DNA of 64,000 nucleotides, taken from the NCBI GenBank assembly GCA_002685535.1, contig NYXK01000071.1:62001-126000 (forward strand). The letters are read 5' to 3'. The notes beneath the pieces are model-generated. The model worked only from the letters and a program-made list of their open reading frames with translations, was not told the DNA's origin and did not search any database. Of the stretch, positions 24,008 to 34,829 are shown piece by piece. This DNA is from Deltaproteobacteria bacterium (GTDB lineage Bacteria > SAR324 > NAC60-12). The first letter of the stretch is position 1; each line of letters begins with the position of its first letter. The position numbers were made by a program, and so were the translations under genes.

Positions 24008-24202
24008 ATGTCTGAACAAGATCAAAACAAACCAGTCTCTTCATGCACTCAGTCGAGCAAATCATCCTCGGCAAATACAACAATAACGGCGTTTAGCAGT
24101 GGCGCTCAGCTGAAGATCGAGTACGAATGCAACTGCAAGGTACATAGCGAGCAGTGTCGAATGAAGAAAGCTACTTGGGTCAAAGACCGGAAGAGGATGT
24201 AG
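24008..24202 (+). CDS. Small Ser-rich hypothetical with Cys motif
   Basis: A 64-aa ORF starting at the internal ATG of the longer ORF-track line (23879-24202): MSEQDQNKPVSSC... It has a Ser/Thr-rich N-terminal half and a C-terminal ECNCKVHSEQCRMKK segment with three spaced Cys residues, then WVKDRKRM. A GTGAGA...CGCAG pair just before the ATG could be a 5' UTR intron. No family is recognised; no signal peptide. Confidence 0.35.
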   Translation: MSEQDQNKPVSSCTQSSKSSSANTTITAFSSGAQLKIEYECNCKVHSEQCRMKKATWVKDRKRM

Positions 24203-24631
24203 CTTGGAGGCATGTAAGTGATGGTGTAGAGGAAGGGGAATGTTGATATTCGGGAGGTAATGGATGATGGGCGTGATGAGCATGGCTTTTTGTAAAATAC
24301 TCTCGACACAAGAGAGCTGTGCTTGAGGCTAGGATAAAAATTCTGCATATGAAGTACCTTCGCCGTAACTGTTCTGCTATGGTAATCTCTAGACACTTGA
24401 TTCATGCCCCCTCTGTTTCGGGATACATCTCAAAGGGATCAGTGCCAGTTGTGACGCTCTCAACAGTTTTCGACTTCTTTGAATCATGGGGTGCTGAATC
24501 ATGAGGTGAAGTGTATCAAGCGTCAACTTCTTTCGATCCACGCTTCAAAGCCGACCTGCCAGTAACCGCCGCCTAGTTGACATCCGAGCAGTCACCAGCC
24601 CCCGAAGAACTTTCAGACCCCGCTCCGCCAC

Positions 24632-24638
24632 TATATAA
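24632..24638 (+). promoter_or_regulatory. TATA box of the 24.7-kb small gene
   Basis: TATATAA lies 81 bp before the ATG at 24719, followed by a pyrimidine-rich stretch and an A-rich leader, a typical fungal core promoter layout. Confidence 0.5.
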
Positions 24639-24718
24639 CCTGTCGAGCGTTCCTCTCTGCTTGTTATCCCTCAACATCAACTATTAAACAGATTTCAGAA
24701 CATAGATACAACGTCAAC

Positions 24719-25198
24719 ATGGAACAAGAAAGATGTATCAGCGGCACTGAAGTTGCTAAATTTGCTAAGGAAACAACCTCAACGTCTCGCAAGGGAACTA
24801 CCGACCCAGACATTGGCGCTATCATCCACTCGTCTAAATGTGATTCCATAACACCTGTCCAAGCGAAGTCAGAAAGTGTCGCGATGGCAAAGGATGCCAC
24901 GGCCGAGGTATCGAAAACGTCTCAGGAATCTGAGAAATCCAAGAGCGTCCAGGTGTCAAAAAATTATGAAGATGAGGTAACGATGAAGGGCTCAGAGCAG
25001 GCAATTTTGATCGTCAAAAGCCGCGAAGAAGAAGTAAGTGGAGAAGAAGAGTATCGAGAGTTCCAAGCTGCCTCCCAGAGTACACAAGAGTTACTACTGC
25101 CGCGACGGTCTGGAGTGGGGGCGCGTGGCCAGGAATTGGCGTTAAACCTGGAATTGGCTTCACACCTGGAAGGAGTTTCATTTATGGTATGGGCATGA
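24719..25198 (+). CDS. Hydrophilic hypothetical protein
   Basis: A 159-aa ORF (MEQERCISGTEVAKF...) that is rich in Ser, Lys and Glu through about residue 120, with no signal peptide or membrane segment, so probably an intracellular disordered protein. A good TATA box and leader precede it. The last 30 residues look out of frame: in another frame the same DNA encodes PGIGVKPGIGFTPG followed by MKPWNLQSSIPKPGN and a stop, which reads more like protein. A perfect GTAAGT donor lies at about 25033, but I could not find an acceptor that joins the two frames cleanly. Either the end of the gene is frameshifted or the exon structure is more complex. No family recognised. Confidence 0.45.
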   Translation: MEQERCISGTEVAKFAKETTSTSRKGTTDPDIGAIIHSSKCDSITPVQAKSESVAMAKDATAEVSKTSQESEKSKSVQVSKNYEDEVTMKGSEQAILIVKSREEEVSGEEEYREFQAASQSTQELLLPRRSGVGARGQELALNLELASHLEGVSFMVWA

Positions 25199-26496
25199 AG
25201 CCTTGGAATCTTCAAAGCTCTATACCCAAGCCTGGAAACTAGTATGCCATGTTTCTGGAAAAAGGATACTTGGACCATGTCAGCGCTGGAGATGTCCGTG
25301 TAAAAGGTGGAGGAGAACTTTTCTTAGCCAGACGCCATTGTATGTTACATTATATCAGATGATATGACCCGAAGAAACGAATCTCAATTATAATTGATAA
25401 TTGGGTACGCTGAAGAAGCAGTCATTCATATGCTGTGTCGGGAGGGTTCGTGCCTCCGTCATCTTTAAAAACCATTGCACATTGCACATCGTAAATTTAA
25501 CATTTTATTGTCACTTGTGGGTGGTTGGAGTTAGTCATACCGATGGACTGATATTGATATGGCTGGTACTATGATTGAGGAATTGAGTTGCATCGAGACG
25601 AAGCCTGGTATAACTCACCAGCTGTACATACTGAAGGAGGTCAGCAGCCTCCAAGCTACACTCACACTTTGTTTATCGTTTGCTTTCGATTATGTCTTAT
25701 ATCACAGTGCGTCCTACGTAACAAGATATGTCATCTCGTGTGAGCGTTGATTGGAACATATAGTGACTACTACTGGTTCCTGGGTCTTGTACCACATGGT
25801 TCGTACTCAAAGATCTGCCGATTTTACGTGCTGATAATGATTGCCAAGAGCGCCCACGGTAAGCAGATTGCATTTTTTGAAACGGTGGATGCGATCTACA
25901 GTATGCTGGTAATTGATGCTAAGTACGCCGATGATCAGCCCTATGGCTCCAGCAAAATGCTAGCCGAGCAGTCGACAGGATCCGTGACGGAATGATCTCG
26001 GAATGCCCATTGAAACAACCGGACTCATGCGCGGGGAGCTAACATGGCTAGTATGACTAGGCTTGAAACTCTTAAGGCATGTCAGTTATAGAGAATTCAG
26101 CACCTGTACGAACATTTGAGGGGAACCTCTGGACTAATTCCCAACAGATATGATCATCGACCACCTGTCAAATTCTCTAGCACTACAGCGCAGTCGCTTC
26201 CGACTCGAATTGTTCAAGTTTTCCAAGTTCCCGGCAGTATCTTTGGAGGAACTTGCAAGCAATTTTCCCGGCATTTATCCACGCATACCTAGGGACATCT
26301 GAAGGGGATCGTCGCTTGGCAGCACGGCAGTATTACCAAAATGGGCTTTCGAAGCAAACACAGGTTGAGCCGATGTTTCCCCGCGCCACTTTCGAGCCAT
26401 TTCAGAGCGGAGGCACTGTCGGTATAGACAGGGTTGTGATCCAGAGAAAGAAGTACTGGTAGGACCACAATGGTGGATTAAAGTGACTACAAGCTG
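25199..26496. other. Spacer with broken ORF pieces
   Basis: About 1.3 kb upstream of the tannase gene. Three short plus-strand ORFs (25559-25750, 25747-25995, 26253-26462) follow one another in different frames with protein-like stretches such as FEPFQSGGTVGIDRVVIQ. They could be a decayed gene, but I do not recognise the family and do not call one. Confidence 0.3.
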
Positions 26497-26504
26497 TATA
26501 TAAG
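26497..26504 (+). promoter_or_regulatory. TATA box of the tannase/feruloyl esterase gene
   Basis: TATATAAG is placed 93 bp before the ATG at 26590. Confidence 0.5.
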
Positions 26505-26589
26505 ACTGTAGGTTCAAGGCAGTAAGAAAGCAGGCAGACACCTTCCTCTTTCTCATTTGCCCCTTGGATCACCTATAAATTATCTCACG

Positions 26590-28185
26590 ATGTGGCCGAA
26601 GTCTTTCCTTGTACTTGCTTTCTTGGCTCATATTACCTCCTCGACATCAGTGATTAAGTCCTCCGATGAGTTCCGCTCCGACTGTAGGGCTTTAGCCTCT
26701 TATCTGAACATCCCGCATGGCAATGTCTCATCTTCGTCCTTGGTCACCACTGGCACGACACTACAGTTCCCAAATAGTGATCAGACTTGCAACCGACCCT
26801 CTCAAACTGTCTCTGTTGACCTTTGCCGAGTTGAATTGACAATTGCCACCTCGAACCGCTCCAGCATCTCCATGGAAGCATGGCTGCCCGCGAATTGGAC
26901 AGGGCGATTCCTCAGTACTGGCAACGGCGGTCTCGGTGGCTGCATACAATACGAAGATATCGAATATGGTGCATCTCTGGGATTCGCAACTGTCGGCACG
27001 AACAATGGCCACGATGGAATGACAGGTGAATCATTTTTGGACAATGCGGACGTGGTTGAGGACTTTGCTTACCGGGCGCTTCATATTGGTGTGGTTATTG
27101 GCAAGAAAATCAGCGCTTCGTTCTACGGATCGGAACACTCGAAAAGCTACTATCTTGGCTGCTCGACTGGCGGAAGACAGGGCATGAAGGAGGCGCAGAC
27201 TTTTCCAGATGACTTCGATGGTATTGTCGCTGGTGCTCCCGCAATGGCGTTCAATAATCTCACATCATGGAGTTCGAGATTCTTGCCCCTGACAGGTCTC
27301 CCCGGCTCCCCAACATTCATACCTTTGGACATGTGGCCAATCATTGCGCAAGATATTCTGGATCAATGCGACGATAATGACGGTGTATCCGATGGGATTA
27401 TGGAGTCACCAGATCTCTGCGACTACAACCCCAAAGCCTTATCTTGCGGGGTTTCGGAAAATGCTACCAACTGTCTCACCACACAGCAACTCCAGACCAT
27501 CAAGAGCATCTACTCCCCACTTCTAGATGCAAATAGAGACCTCGTCTATCCACGCCTTCAACCTGGTGCCGAGCTCCTCGGTGTACCACAGACTTACTTC
27601 ACCGGCCAGCCATTTGGAGCATCTGACTGGTTCAAATACGCCATCTTCAATGACCCGAACTGGGATCCTATGTCCCTAGTCCCGGCAGACTATGTTTTAT
27701 CTTCCACAATGAACAGATTCAACATTGAGACATGGGACGGTGACCTCTCCGCTTTCCAGAAGAAGGGAGGGAAGCTTCTCCACTATCATGGCCTTGCCGA
27801 TCCAGTAATTTCCAGCGAGAACTCTCCTCGGTACCATCAGCATGTTTTGAATACAATGGGACTGTCTTCTGCGGAGCTCGATGAGTTTTACCGTTACTTT
27901 GCTGTCTCCGGGATGGCTCATTGTGGAGGAGGGCCAGGTGCGGCCAATATTGGGAATAGTGCGAGAAACTCCGTATCATTGGATCCACAGGAGAATGTGC
28001 TGATGAGAATGGTCGAATGGGTGGAGAATGATAATGCTCCTGAGACGATCACTGGAATCGCGCTTGTGAACGGAACGTTGGGATCTGGCATCGCATTCAA
28101 GAGGAACCATTGTAAATGGCCTGCCAGGAACCATTACCGGGGTTCAGGAGATCCGAATAACGCTGATAGCTGGAAATGTATCTGA
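26590..28185 (+). CDS. Secreted tannase / feruloyl esterase
   Basis: Single-exon gene for a 531-aa secreted carboxylesterase of the tannase/feruloyl esterase family (Pfam tannase), which hydrolyses phenolic esters such as gallate or ferulate linked to sugars and plant cell walls. The ORF-track start is TTG; the ATG at 26590 opens a clear signal peptide (MWPKSFLVLAFLAHITSS). The family CS-D-HC triad is present: C191-S192 in GCSTGGRQG, D404 in HGLADP and H444-C445 in GMAHCGGG. The Ca-binding loop DQCDDNDGVSDGI is at about 258-270. Several NxS/T sites fit secretion. It is convergent with the GH78 gene, suggesting joint use of phenolic or rhamnosylated plant substrates. Feruloyl esterase versus tannase cannot be separated by eye. 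Confidence 0.93.
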   Translation: MWPKSFLVLAFLAHITSSTSVIKSSDEFRSDCRALASYLNIPHGNVSSSSLVTTGTTLQFPNSDQTCNRPSQTVSVDLCRVELTIATSNRSSISMEAWLPANWTGRFLSTGNGGLGGCIQYEDIEYGASLGFATVGTNNGHDGMTGESFLDNADVVEDFAYRALHIGVVIGKKISASFYGSEHSKSYYLGCSTGGRQGMKEAQTFPDDFDGIVAGAPAMAFNNLTSWSSRFLPLTGLPGSPTFIPLDMWPIIAQDILDQCDDNDGVSDGIMESPDLCDYNPKALSCGVSENATNCLTTQQLQTIKSIYSPLLDANRDLVYPRLQPGAELLGVPQTYFTGQPFGASDWFKYAIFNDPNWDPMSLVPADYVLSSTMNRFNIETWDGDLSAFQKKGGKLLHYHGLADPVISSENSPRYHQHVLNTMGLSSAELDEFYRYFAVSGMAHCGGGPGAANIGNSARNSVSLDPQENVLMRMVEWVENDNAPETITGIALVNGTLGSGIAFKRNHCKWPARNHYRGSGDPNNADSWKCI

Positions 28186-28456
28186 GGTCGTGAAGAATGC
28201 TGTTGTTGATATGGCGGAATTCTTTTTTGCTGTGGAGTTTCAAATGAAAAGAAAATGCAAAACCACGACTTTGTTGAACAACTTGACCATAGACCGAGTC
28301 GCGCGGCATGAAATCAATCATAATATTTAAACGCAACCGAATCACTTGAAGTATCCAAGGTAAATTTGACACGCACAAAGCATCTTGATCTTACTTGATA
28401 TTTGTGTACATGGCAGAAGAGAAAGGCCAGTCATTATATTGTCCACTTCAGCCGAG

Positions 28457-30916
28457 CTACTGGATGCGAACATCCCTGGCGAAGGGACTAATCACAACCT
28501 CGTCTTCACCGCTCTCGTGGGACAGTGTTATTGGTATCCTGAGATTCTCTGCTCCCTTCTTCAATTCTATCGTGACACCCGCGATATCATCACCTTTTCG
28601 CCCCCAACGAACATGGGCAACCGCCATTCCCGAGCTCCCACGGATTGGGATCGGCACTTTGGAATCCATCGTCTCGAAAAGAGCTAATCTCGGCTTGAAA
28701 GAAATAGATCGCCATCCAGGCTCCAAGGGCCTCAATCCCACGACCTCAGCCATGAACTCGTAGATAGGAGCACTGCCCCAGGCATGGCATTCCGAGCGCT
28801 GCGACACATTGTCTTCGACCCAGGTAGTTACGTTGTTAGAAAGCTGTTCAATCCAAGGCGCCCAGAAGTCGTTGAAATGCAAATCATAGAGGTCTCCACC
28901 CACCAGAGAGACTGCTTGCAGTGTATAGAATGACATGGCGATAGAAGGTGTTGTGAGATCGTGCCGAGATAAAGTCTTAGATAGCAGCTGCCGTGCCTCG
29001 TCGCCAATGACAGCGCCACTTAGGATTGCCCATACTTGGTTGTGTTGGCTATACTCGCTGTTTAGAGCGGAACCGGCCAGACCATCTGTGAAATACTGCC
29101 CGTCGAAACAGTGTTGCCAGATGGATGCTGCAACTTCAGCAGCACTCTGTCTGTACTCTTCAGCAACACCTTTCCTCCCATATTCCTCGACAGCGGGAGC
29201 AATAAGATTTAGTGTGTACGCATACAACGAGCTTGAGAAAGTCTGATATCCAGTACGCTTCCCCGCAGGTGGAATGCCTCGAGGTTTCCAAGCTTCGGTC
29301 CAGTCAACGAAATCCCAGAAATCGTCAGTGTCGTAGCAGCGCACAAGTCCTAGATCGGGATCGATTCTGCGTCTGAAGGAGTCCAAGACAGCGTCACAGA
29401 CGGGAAGAAATTGCGATGTAAACGCCATGTCTCCATAATGTAGATAGTGATCGGCTACCATGCAGATCCAGAATAGTGAAAAATTGGGAATGATTTGAAG
29501 GTGCTCGCAGGGAGCGCGACTGGCTGTCAGTCCGATAGAAGGTTGAAAAGAGTTTCGAGTTTGCGTGATCGCTTGTCGCGCTAGACGATCGTCACCAGAA
29601 AGGTAGTATGTGAATAGTGCTGAACTGCGGGTATCCATGGCATATTGGAGCTGCTCGTAGAAGGGGCAGTCCTCATAGCAGTCGTGCATACAATTTTCGA
29701 GTGTAAGGATACTTGTTTCCCACATTTTTTGAACCGGCAGGGTCACATCCCGGCCCCCCGGAGAGAATTGAGCTAGGACATCAAGGGGATACTTCGTTCG
29801 TGTAATTTGGACGCCGTGAAAGATGAGGTCTGAATCTGAGTTGACTGCAATATCAATGGCGATAAACCGAAATGTGCGAAAGTGGAAGGGCGCAAATATG
29901 ACCATGTCTTCTCCTGACTCGTGATAAGCAGATGACGGATCTTCTTGTTCGTAGATTCTGCCACCCAAGATGAATGTGTCGTATGGGCCAAGAAGTTTCT
30001 TGGATGTATCTCGACGATCGGCCTTCTGGCGGAACTGGGGATTGTCTGGAACATCTTCGTAGCACTCGGAATACGTGATCTTAATCTCAGCCCCGGGATT
30101 CTCAGGTCGCTCAAAGAGGAAGGACATGAATGCTGTCAAGTGATGACTGGCTTCGAGTTCGACATGGTGTATGGTACCGGCGGCTAAACGTACTGGAGTA
30201 CGATTGCTCGACTTGGCCAGCAGACATGCCTGCCAGTCAACCACTTCAGCATCATTTGAAGTACTCCGAATGTTGTGAATTGTACTGAAAATCGCTGGGC
30301 GGAAATTCGCGAATGGTATTTGACGTGGTGACAGCTTCCATGGTGACACAAGTCCAAATGCGTTGAAGATCTTGTGCGGTTTCGCAGAAGTCCATTGCAA
30401 CTTGCAATCATTTCTCCTGTCGACTGCCTCGAATATGTGCAGAAACATATCATCTTCAATAATTGGCAAGAAAGAAGATCTATCTACGGCCGTCTTCCAA
30501 CTGCCATTGGTCTCGATACTGAAAATGATGGGTGGATCATTAGAGTCTCGAATATGCTGTATGCGTAAACCTCCTAGCGGCATCCGCGGAAAACTGGTTC
30601 CAAATCTTGTTCCATGATATAGACGAAGGACTCGAACAGCGATGGTGTTTTTTCCAGCCTTCATGTACGGTTGTATGTCGAGCTCATCGTAGTACCACAC
30701 CTGCGAGTCGCCTTTGACAGGGCCATGGTGTACGAATTTTGAGTTGATATAGAGTTTGTAGCGGGTGTCAGCTGTTATGGAAATAAATATCGGTCGAGAA
30801 GGTCGCTTTTCGAGATCGATTTCTCTTCTGAAATGGACAAAGCCCCCGGCAGAGGTTTCTTTTCGGCTTTCATTCCAGTCTGGATTCCAGACCCAAGAAC
30901 GGTCGTGAAGTGACAT
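28457..30916 (-). CDS. GH78 alpha-L-rhamnosidase-like protein
   Basis: Single-exon gene for an 819-aa protein of the bacterial-type alpha-L-rhamnosidase family (GH78), which removes terminal L-rhamnose from flavonoid glycosides or pectin-derived oligosaccharides. It has an N-terminal jelly-roll region with YKLYINSKFVHHGP (about 53-66), a central (alpha/alpha)6 domain and a C-terminal beta domain. The catalytic region reads ECYEDV/CYEDCPFYEQLQYAMDTR at about 413-430, matching the position of the canonical DxPxRxER...D motif but with FYEQ in place of the common RDER. The likely general-base Glu lies in SECHAWGS (about 708-715). No signal peptide is evident, so it is probably cytosolic. It is divergent from the MFS transporter and convergent with the tannase gene. 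Confidence 0.88.
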   Translation of the reverse strand: MSLHDRSWVWNPDWNESRKETSAGGFVHFRREIDLEKRPSRPIFISITADTRYKLYINSKFVHHGPVKGDSQVWYYDELDIQPYMKAGKNTIAVRVLRLYHGTRFGTSFPRMPLGGLRIQHIRDSNDPPIIFSIETNGSWKTAVDRSSFLPIIEDDMFLHIFEAVDRRNDCKLQWTSAKPHKIFNAFGLVSPWKLSPRQIPFANFRPAIFSTIHNIRSTSNDAEVVDWQACLLAKSSNRTPVRLAAGTIHHVELEASHHLTAFMSFLFERPENPGAEIKITYSECYEDVPDNPQFRQKADRRDTSKKLLGPYDTFILGGRIYEQEDPSSAYHESGEDMVIFAPFHFRTFRFIAIDIAVNSDSDLIFHGVQITRTKYPLDVLAQFSPGGRDVTLPVQKMWETSILTLENCMHDCYEDCPFYEQLQYAMDTRSSALFTYYLSGDDRLARQAITQTRNSFQPSIGLTASRAPCEHLQIIPNFSLFWICMVADHYLHYGDMAFTSQFLPVCDAVLDSFRRRIDPDLGLVRCYDTDDFWDFVDWTEAWKPRGIPPAGKRTGYQTFSSSLYAYTLNLIAPAVEEYGRKGVAEEYRQSAAEVAASIWQHCFDGQYFTDGLAGSALNSEYSQHNQVWAILSGAVIGDEARQLLSKTLSRHDLTTPSIAMSFYTLQAVSLVGGDLYDLHFNDFWAPWIEQLSNNVTTWVEDNVSQRSECHAWGSAPIYEFMAEVVGLRPLEPGWRSISFKPRLALFETMDSKVPIPIRGSSGMAVAHVRWGRKGDDIAGVTIELKKGAENLRIPITLSHESGEDEVVISPFARDVRIQ

Positions 30917-32271
30917 GGCTGCTTCCGAACTCGAATCTCGGAAATGGTAGGGCGTAGCGACGCTGCCTCAAGATATGATGATGGCGCTATTGGATCCAGA
31001 TCTAACTCGCTGCTCCGTTCTGAGGCCAAATCGTGAGTTTCATCTCCTTGGAAATGCCGGGACATGACAGTATTCCCAGTGACTCAAACTATATGTGTTT
31101 CTTCTAGGTGTAAGCAATGCTCTCCCGAGTCGCGCATAACATTGTGCCGAAGATTGTTGTCGCCCTTGACGGCATTGAGTAGAAATATCAATCTTGGCTT
31201 CGCCGGAGCTATTGGTGGCTTTACCAACATCGATAACCAGTTGATCTCCTCACCCGGCTCAACATCGGGTGCAGGATACCAAATAATGTTGGCGTGGCCA
31301 GTGACATTGAACCTGAAGTTTACCCCTCACTCTTGAGTGTACGGATTGAGCACATCAGTATGTAATGCTCGGTGGGAAAAGTACCGAAAGAGAATGATTT
31401 CAGATTTTGTGGCGGTTTCACAATATTGTGACCACCATAATGCCAGGTTCTGGCTGGCTTTGTATTGCATATGTAAGCTTGATGTTGACTTGTATCTCGG
31501 CTGGCTTTACTTCGGCTCATAAAAGACGGCACAGCGACGCCCAACGAGGACTGATATATCATTCGCCAGACTTGACAACACTTGGCAATCATTACCTCAT
31601 ACGGTCTATGTGGCTGCGGAAGTGTCCCGCTCTGTTTGGATGGTCTCATGGGCTCGCAACTGTCAGGCTCATAGGTCAACAAGGACTTAAGTATTATCCA
31701 ACCAATACAAACACTGGTTTGAAATGGTGAAGAGACCGTTTACTGGGACGCCAAGCGATGAACGATAAGCAGACTGCAGACCCAAGACGGCATATGGGGT
31801 AGCGGGGAAGCATATGGGGAATGGGGTTGAGTTCCGCGCAATTTCCGAGCGCATGAGTACGGATACGACATACCTGATGGGGATTCTTCGGTAGACTAGG
31901 AACTCCTCCGCATTTCATTTGCGAGTCGTCGCAGAGATCATGAGGGGCTTTAACTACATTCATATACTAAAGCCGGTGTTGTCGTTACAATTCTATGGAC
32001 TCTCCAAAGCCACCGGGTGAACTGCTGCCGATGAGGAGCAGTTCTGATTTCCTTGGGAGACTTGGCAGACGAGTACACCGAAATTCTCAAGTACAGCGAG
32101 CGGATGGCGACTCCTAGGACAATGACATATAACTGCATATCATTCCATCTGTCTTCTGATCAAAGGCCAGTAACAGAATCGACGGCTTTTGTTCACCACT
32201 CATACCGCTTCCACTTCTACGAAACCAGGCCCTGGTTGGAACATCTGTTAGCCTACATCAACTTGCCGAAC
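30917..32271. promoter_or_regulatory. Divergent promoter: GH78 / MFS transporter
   Basis: About 1.35 kb between two divergent genes. Scattered short ORFs in all frames lack domains. The shared spacer could carry common regulatory sites, but I could not pick out a convincing one by eye. Confidence 0.4.
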
Positions 32272-33921
32272 ATGGTTTCAGCATCCCTAGAAGGAGGCAA
32301 AGCGACCGCGGTTCTGCGGGAGATAGCTTCTATGGCAATGCCCGAAGGAACAGTCGACCATACTAAGTGGTGGAAATACAAGAACCTCCGAACATTGAAC
32401 CTCCTCCTGTTCTTTCCGCTCCTGTCAATCTTCACACTTGGGTTTGTACATCCTCGAATACTCATATTTGAACTCAAGAAATACTGACGGTGATACTCGT
32501 ACAGATTCGATGGCTCGATGATGAATGGCTTACAAGCTGTCGATAAGTGGCGAAGCTACTTCGGTCAACCAACAGGTGTCACTCTTGGTCTCTTCAACGG
32601 CGCATACCCCATTGGCGGCCTCATAGCTGTTCCATTCATCTCTACGATCAGCGATCGCTACGGACGACGAGCAGGAATTGCAGCTGGTGCATTGACCTGC
32701 TGTCTCGGAGCCGCTTTACAAGGAGCGGCCGTCAACATATCAATGTTTGTTGTCTCACGAGGCATCATTGGCGCTGGCAGTGTCCTGATCAATGCCTCTG
32801 GTGCGCCACTCATTACGGAGATTGCACACCCACATCATAGGACTACTGCAACGGCATTATTCCAAACTTCGTATGCCCTTGGATCAATCGTTGCCGCGTG
32901 GACCACTTTTGGAACGTTCCGGATAAACAGTACGGCATCTTGGCGGATCCCCTCTGCGATGCAAGGACTGCCGTCAGTGATCCAACTGCTCGGTATCTGG
33001 TTCGTCCCCGAAAGCCCAAGATGGCTCATCTCTCGCGACAGGTCGGCTGAAGCCTTGGACATGCTGGCGAAGTATCACGCCGAGGGCAATGCGGAAGACC
33101 CGATGGTACTATTCGAATACCATGAAATCCTCGATACACTCGCCGAAGACCGCGCAAATGATCGTGGCAGCTGGTGGAAGAACTACCTCGAGTTTGTGCG
33201 AACTCCCGGTAATCGACTCCGGTTCTTCATCCTGATCTGGTGCGCCTGTATTAGTCAGATGTCTGGCAATGCTTTCATATCCTATTATTTGGCCCCCATC
33301 TTGACATCAGCGGGATTGAAGACGAGCTTGCAGCAAACTCTTATCAATGCGACGTCGCAAATGCTCTCCTGGTTTTCTGCGTTGTATTTCGCCACACTTC
33401 CAGCCAAACTAGGTCGTCGAACTTTGTTTCTTTGGAGTTTGGGCTGTGTGCTCGTCTGCTTGGTCGCTATAACAGCAGGTAGCGCAGTCTTCGCTCAGAA
33501 TCCTTCCAATCGTTCAGCTGGCTATGCGGTTGTTGCATTCTTGTACCTGTTCTCTCCCGCGTACAACTTGGGATTGAACGGTAACCTGGGACTATACATC
33601 ACCGAGATCGTTCCCTACAACCTACGTCTTCGTGGTATGGCGGTCTTTCAGTTCTGGACTCTGGGATTTATTCTTCTATCCACATTCGCCATACCCGTAG
33701 GATTGGAAGATATGAACTGGAAGTTCTATACCATTTTCATCGGGTGGGTTGTGGTAGAATGGGGTGTTGTGTTTTGGCTGTATCCTGAGACGAAGGGGCC
33801 TTCGTTGGAAGAAATTGCTTGGATATTTGATCGGCCGAGAGACTCTGATTTGAAGCAGAAACAAGACATTGTAGCTGAAGAGGAGATAGGAAATACTGTG
33901 GAAATGGTGGAGCATAAATAA
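32272..33921 (+). CDS. MFS sugar transporter (lactose permease/hexose type), two exons
   Basis: Plasma-membrane sugar transporter of the fungal MFS sugar porter family, in the lactose-permease-like subgroup. Exons are 32272-32441 and 32505-33921 with a 63-bp intron (GTTTGT...ACAG), giving 528 aa. Splicing restores TLGFDGSMMNGLQAVDKW at the first transmembrane helix. Other signatures are DRYGRR, PESPRWLISRDR, LGRRTLFLW and PETKGPSLEE. The ATG at 32272 (MVSASLEGGK) is chosen because it gives the usual short cytosolic N-terminus; the longer ORF-track N-terminus looks non-coding. Placed head to head with the GH78 gene, it may import L-rhamnose or a rhamnosylated sugar, but that rests on context only. 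Confidence 0.92.
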
Positions 33922-34829
33922 AGTCTTTGGCGTAACATGGAACAGGAGAATCACTGGATCGCGGGTAAGTTCTGGATTGGCGGAAACGATACAGGTTCGA
34001 AGTCCTCGTGTATGATATGATAAATTCAATGTTGATATGAAATAAAGGTGGCCAGGCAGGCTTCTATGCTTCTTCAGTATGGCGAGGCTCGTGCTTACGT
34101 ACACGGCATCTTTCCCCTCTTCGGGGCGGGAAAATATGATTTTCGTTTCGTCATTAGACTCATGTGACGGATATGCTGCACGTAACTGGTAAATATTGGA
34201 GGGACCCTCCTACTCTTTTACTCATTTTGTCGAATTTGATTTGATTAGCATATGGGAGAAGCTTTCGTGCCCTCCAGCCTCACATGCAGAAAGGTCAGCT
34301 AAGCGAGGTAAACAAACCCCGCAATTCCCCTTTCAATGCCTGATTCGGAACTTATCCAGAGAGTCATCTAGCTTAAAAGGTGATGTCCGGTCAATCCTTA
34401 GCAAGAAGAATGACACTGTTGTTGTAATGTAGATACTGTCAAGCTGAAAGTATACAAGCATTCGCTTAGACGCTTGACCTCGATTGGCATCGGTACAACA
34501 CTACCAAAGCCTTCTAACTTGAAAGCAACGTCCTGATAGTGCTGATATTATGCATCCATCTTCGGTACATATATATGTCTGCCTCATCATGAGATGACTG
34601 TCCATTCGTTGCTCCTCTCGGAGTTCTAGACTTGCAGGGAGATATGACACTGCTGTGAACTCATTCATTTATGCCACATCCCACTGTCAAAGGTCAAATT
34701 GCCAACCTCGGCGCCTGAATTAGAGTTATCTCGATGAACGATACATGCCTCTAGTCTAGCTCTACTACACCTTTATCTCACTCAAGTATTGTGCCTGAAG
34801 AACGCAAGCAACACAGCAACAATCGAGTA
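33922..34829. other. Non-coding spacer
   Basis: About 900 bp after the MFS gene and before the SsuA/THI5-like pseudogene. The ORF at 34196-34432 has no domain. An ACAGGTTCGAAGTCC stretch near 34010 looks like a tRNA T-arm, but no cloverleaf can be built around it. Confidence 0.4.

Noticed and set aside
33990-34020. tRNA T-arm-like GGTTCGAAGTCC
   Set aside because: No matching T-stem, no A-box at the right distance and no acceptor stem.
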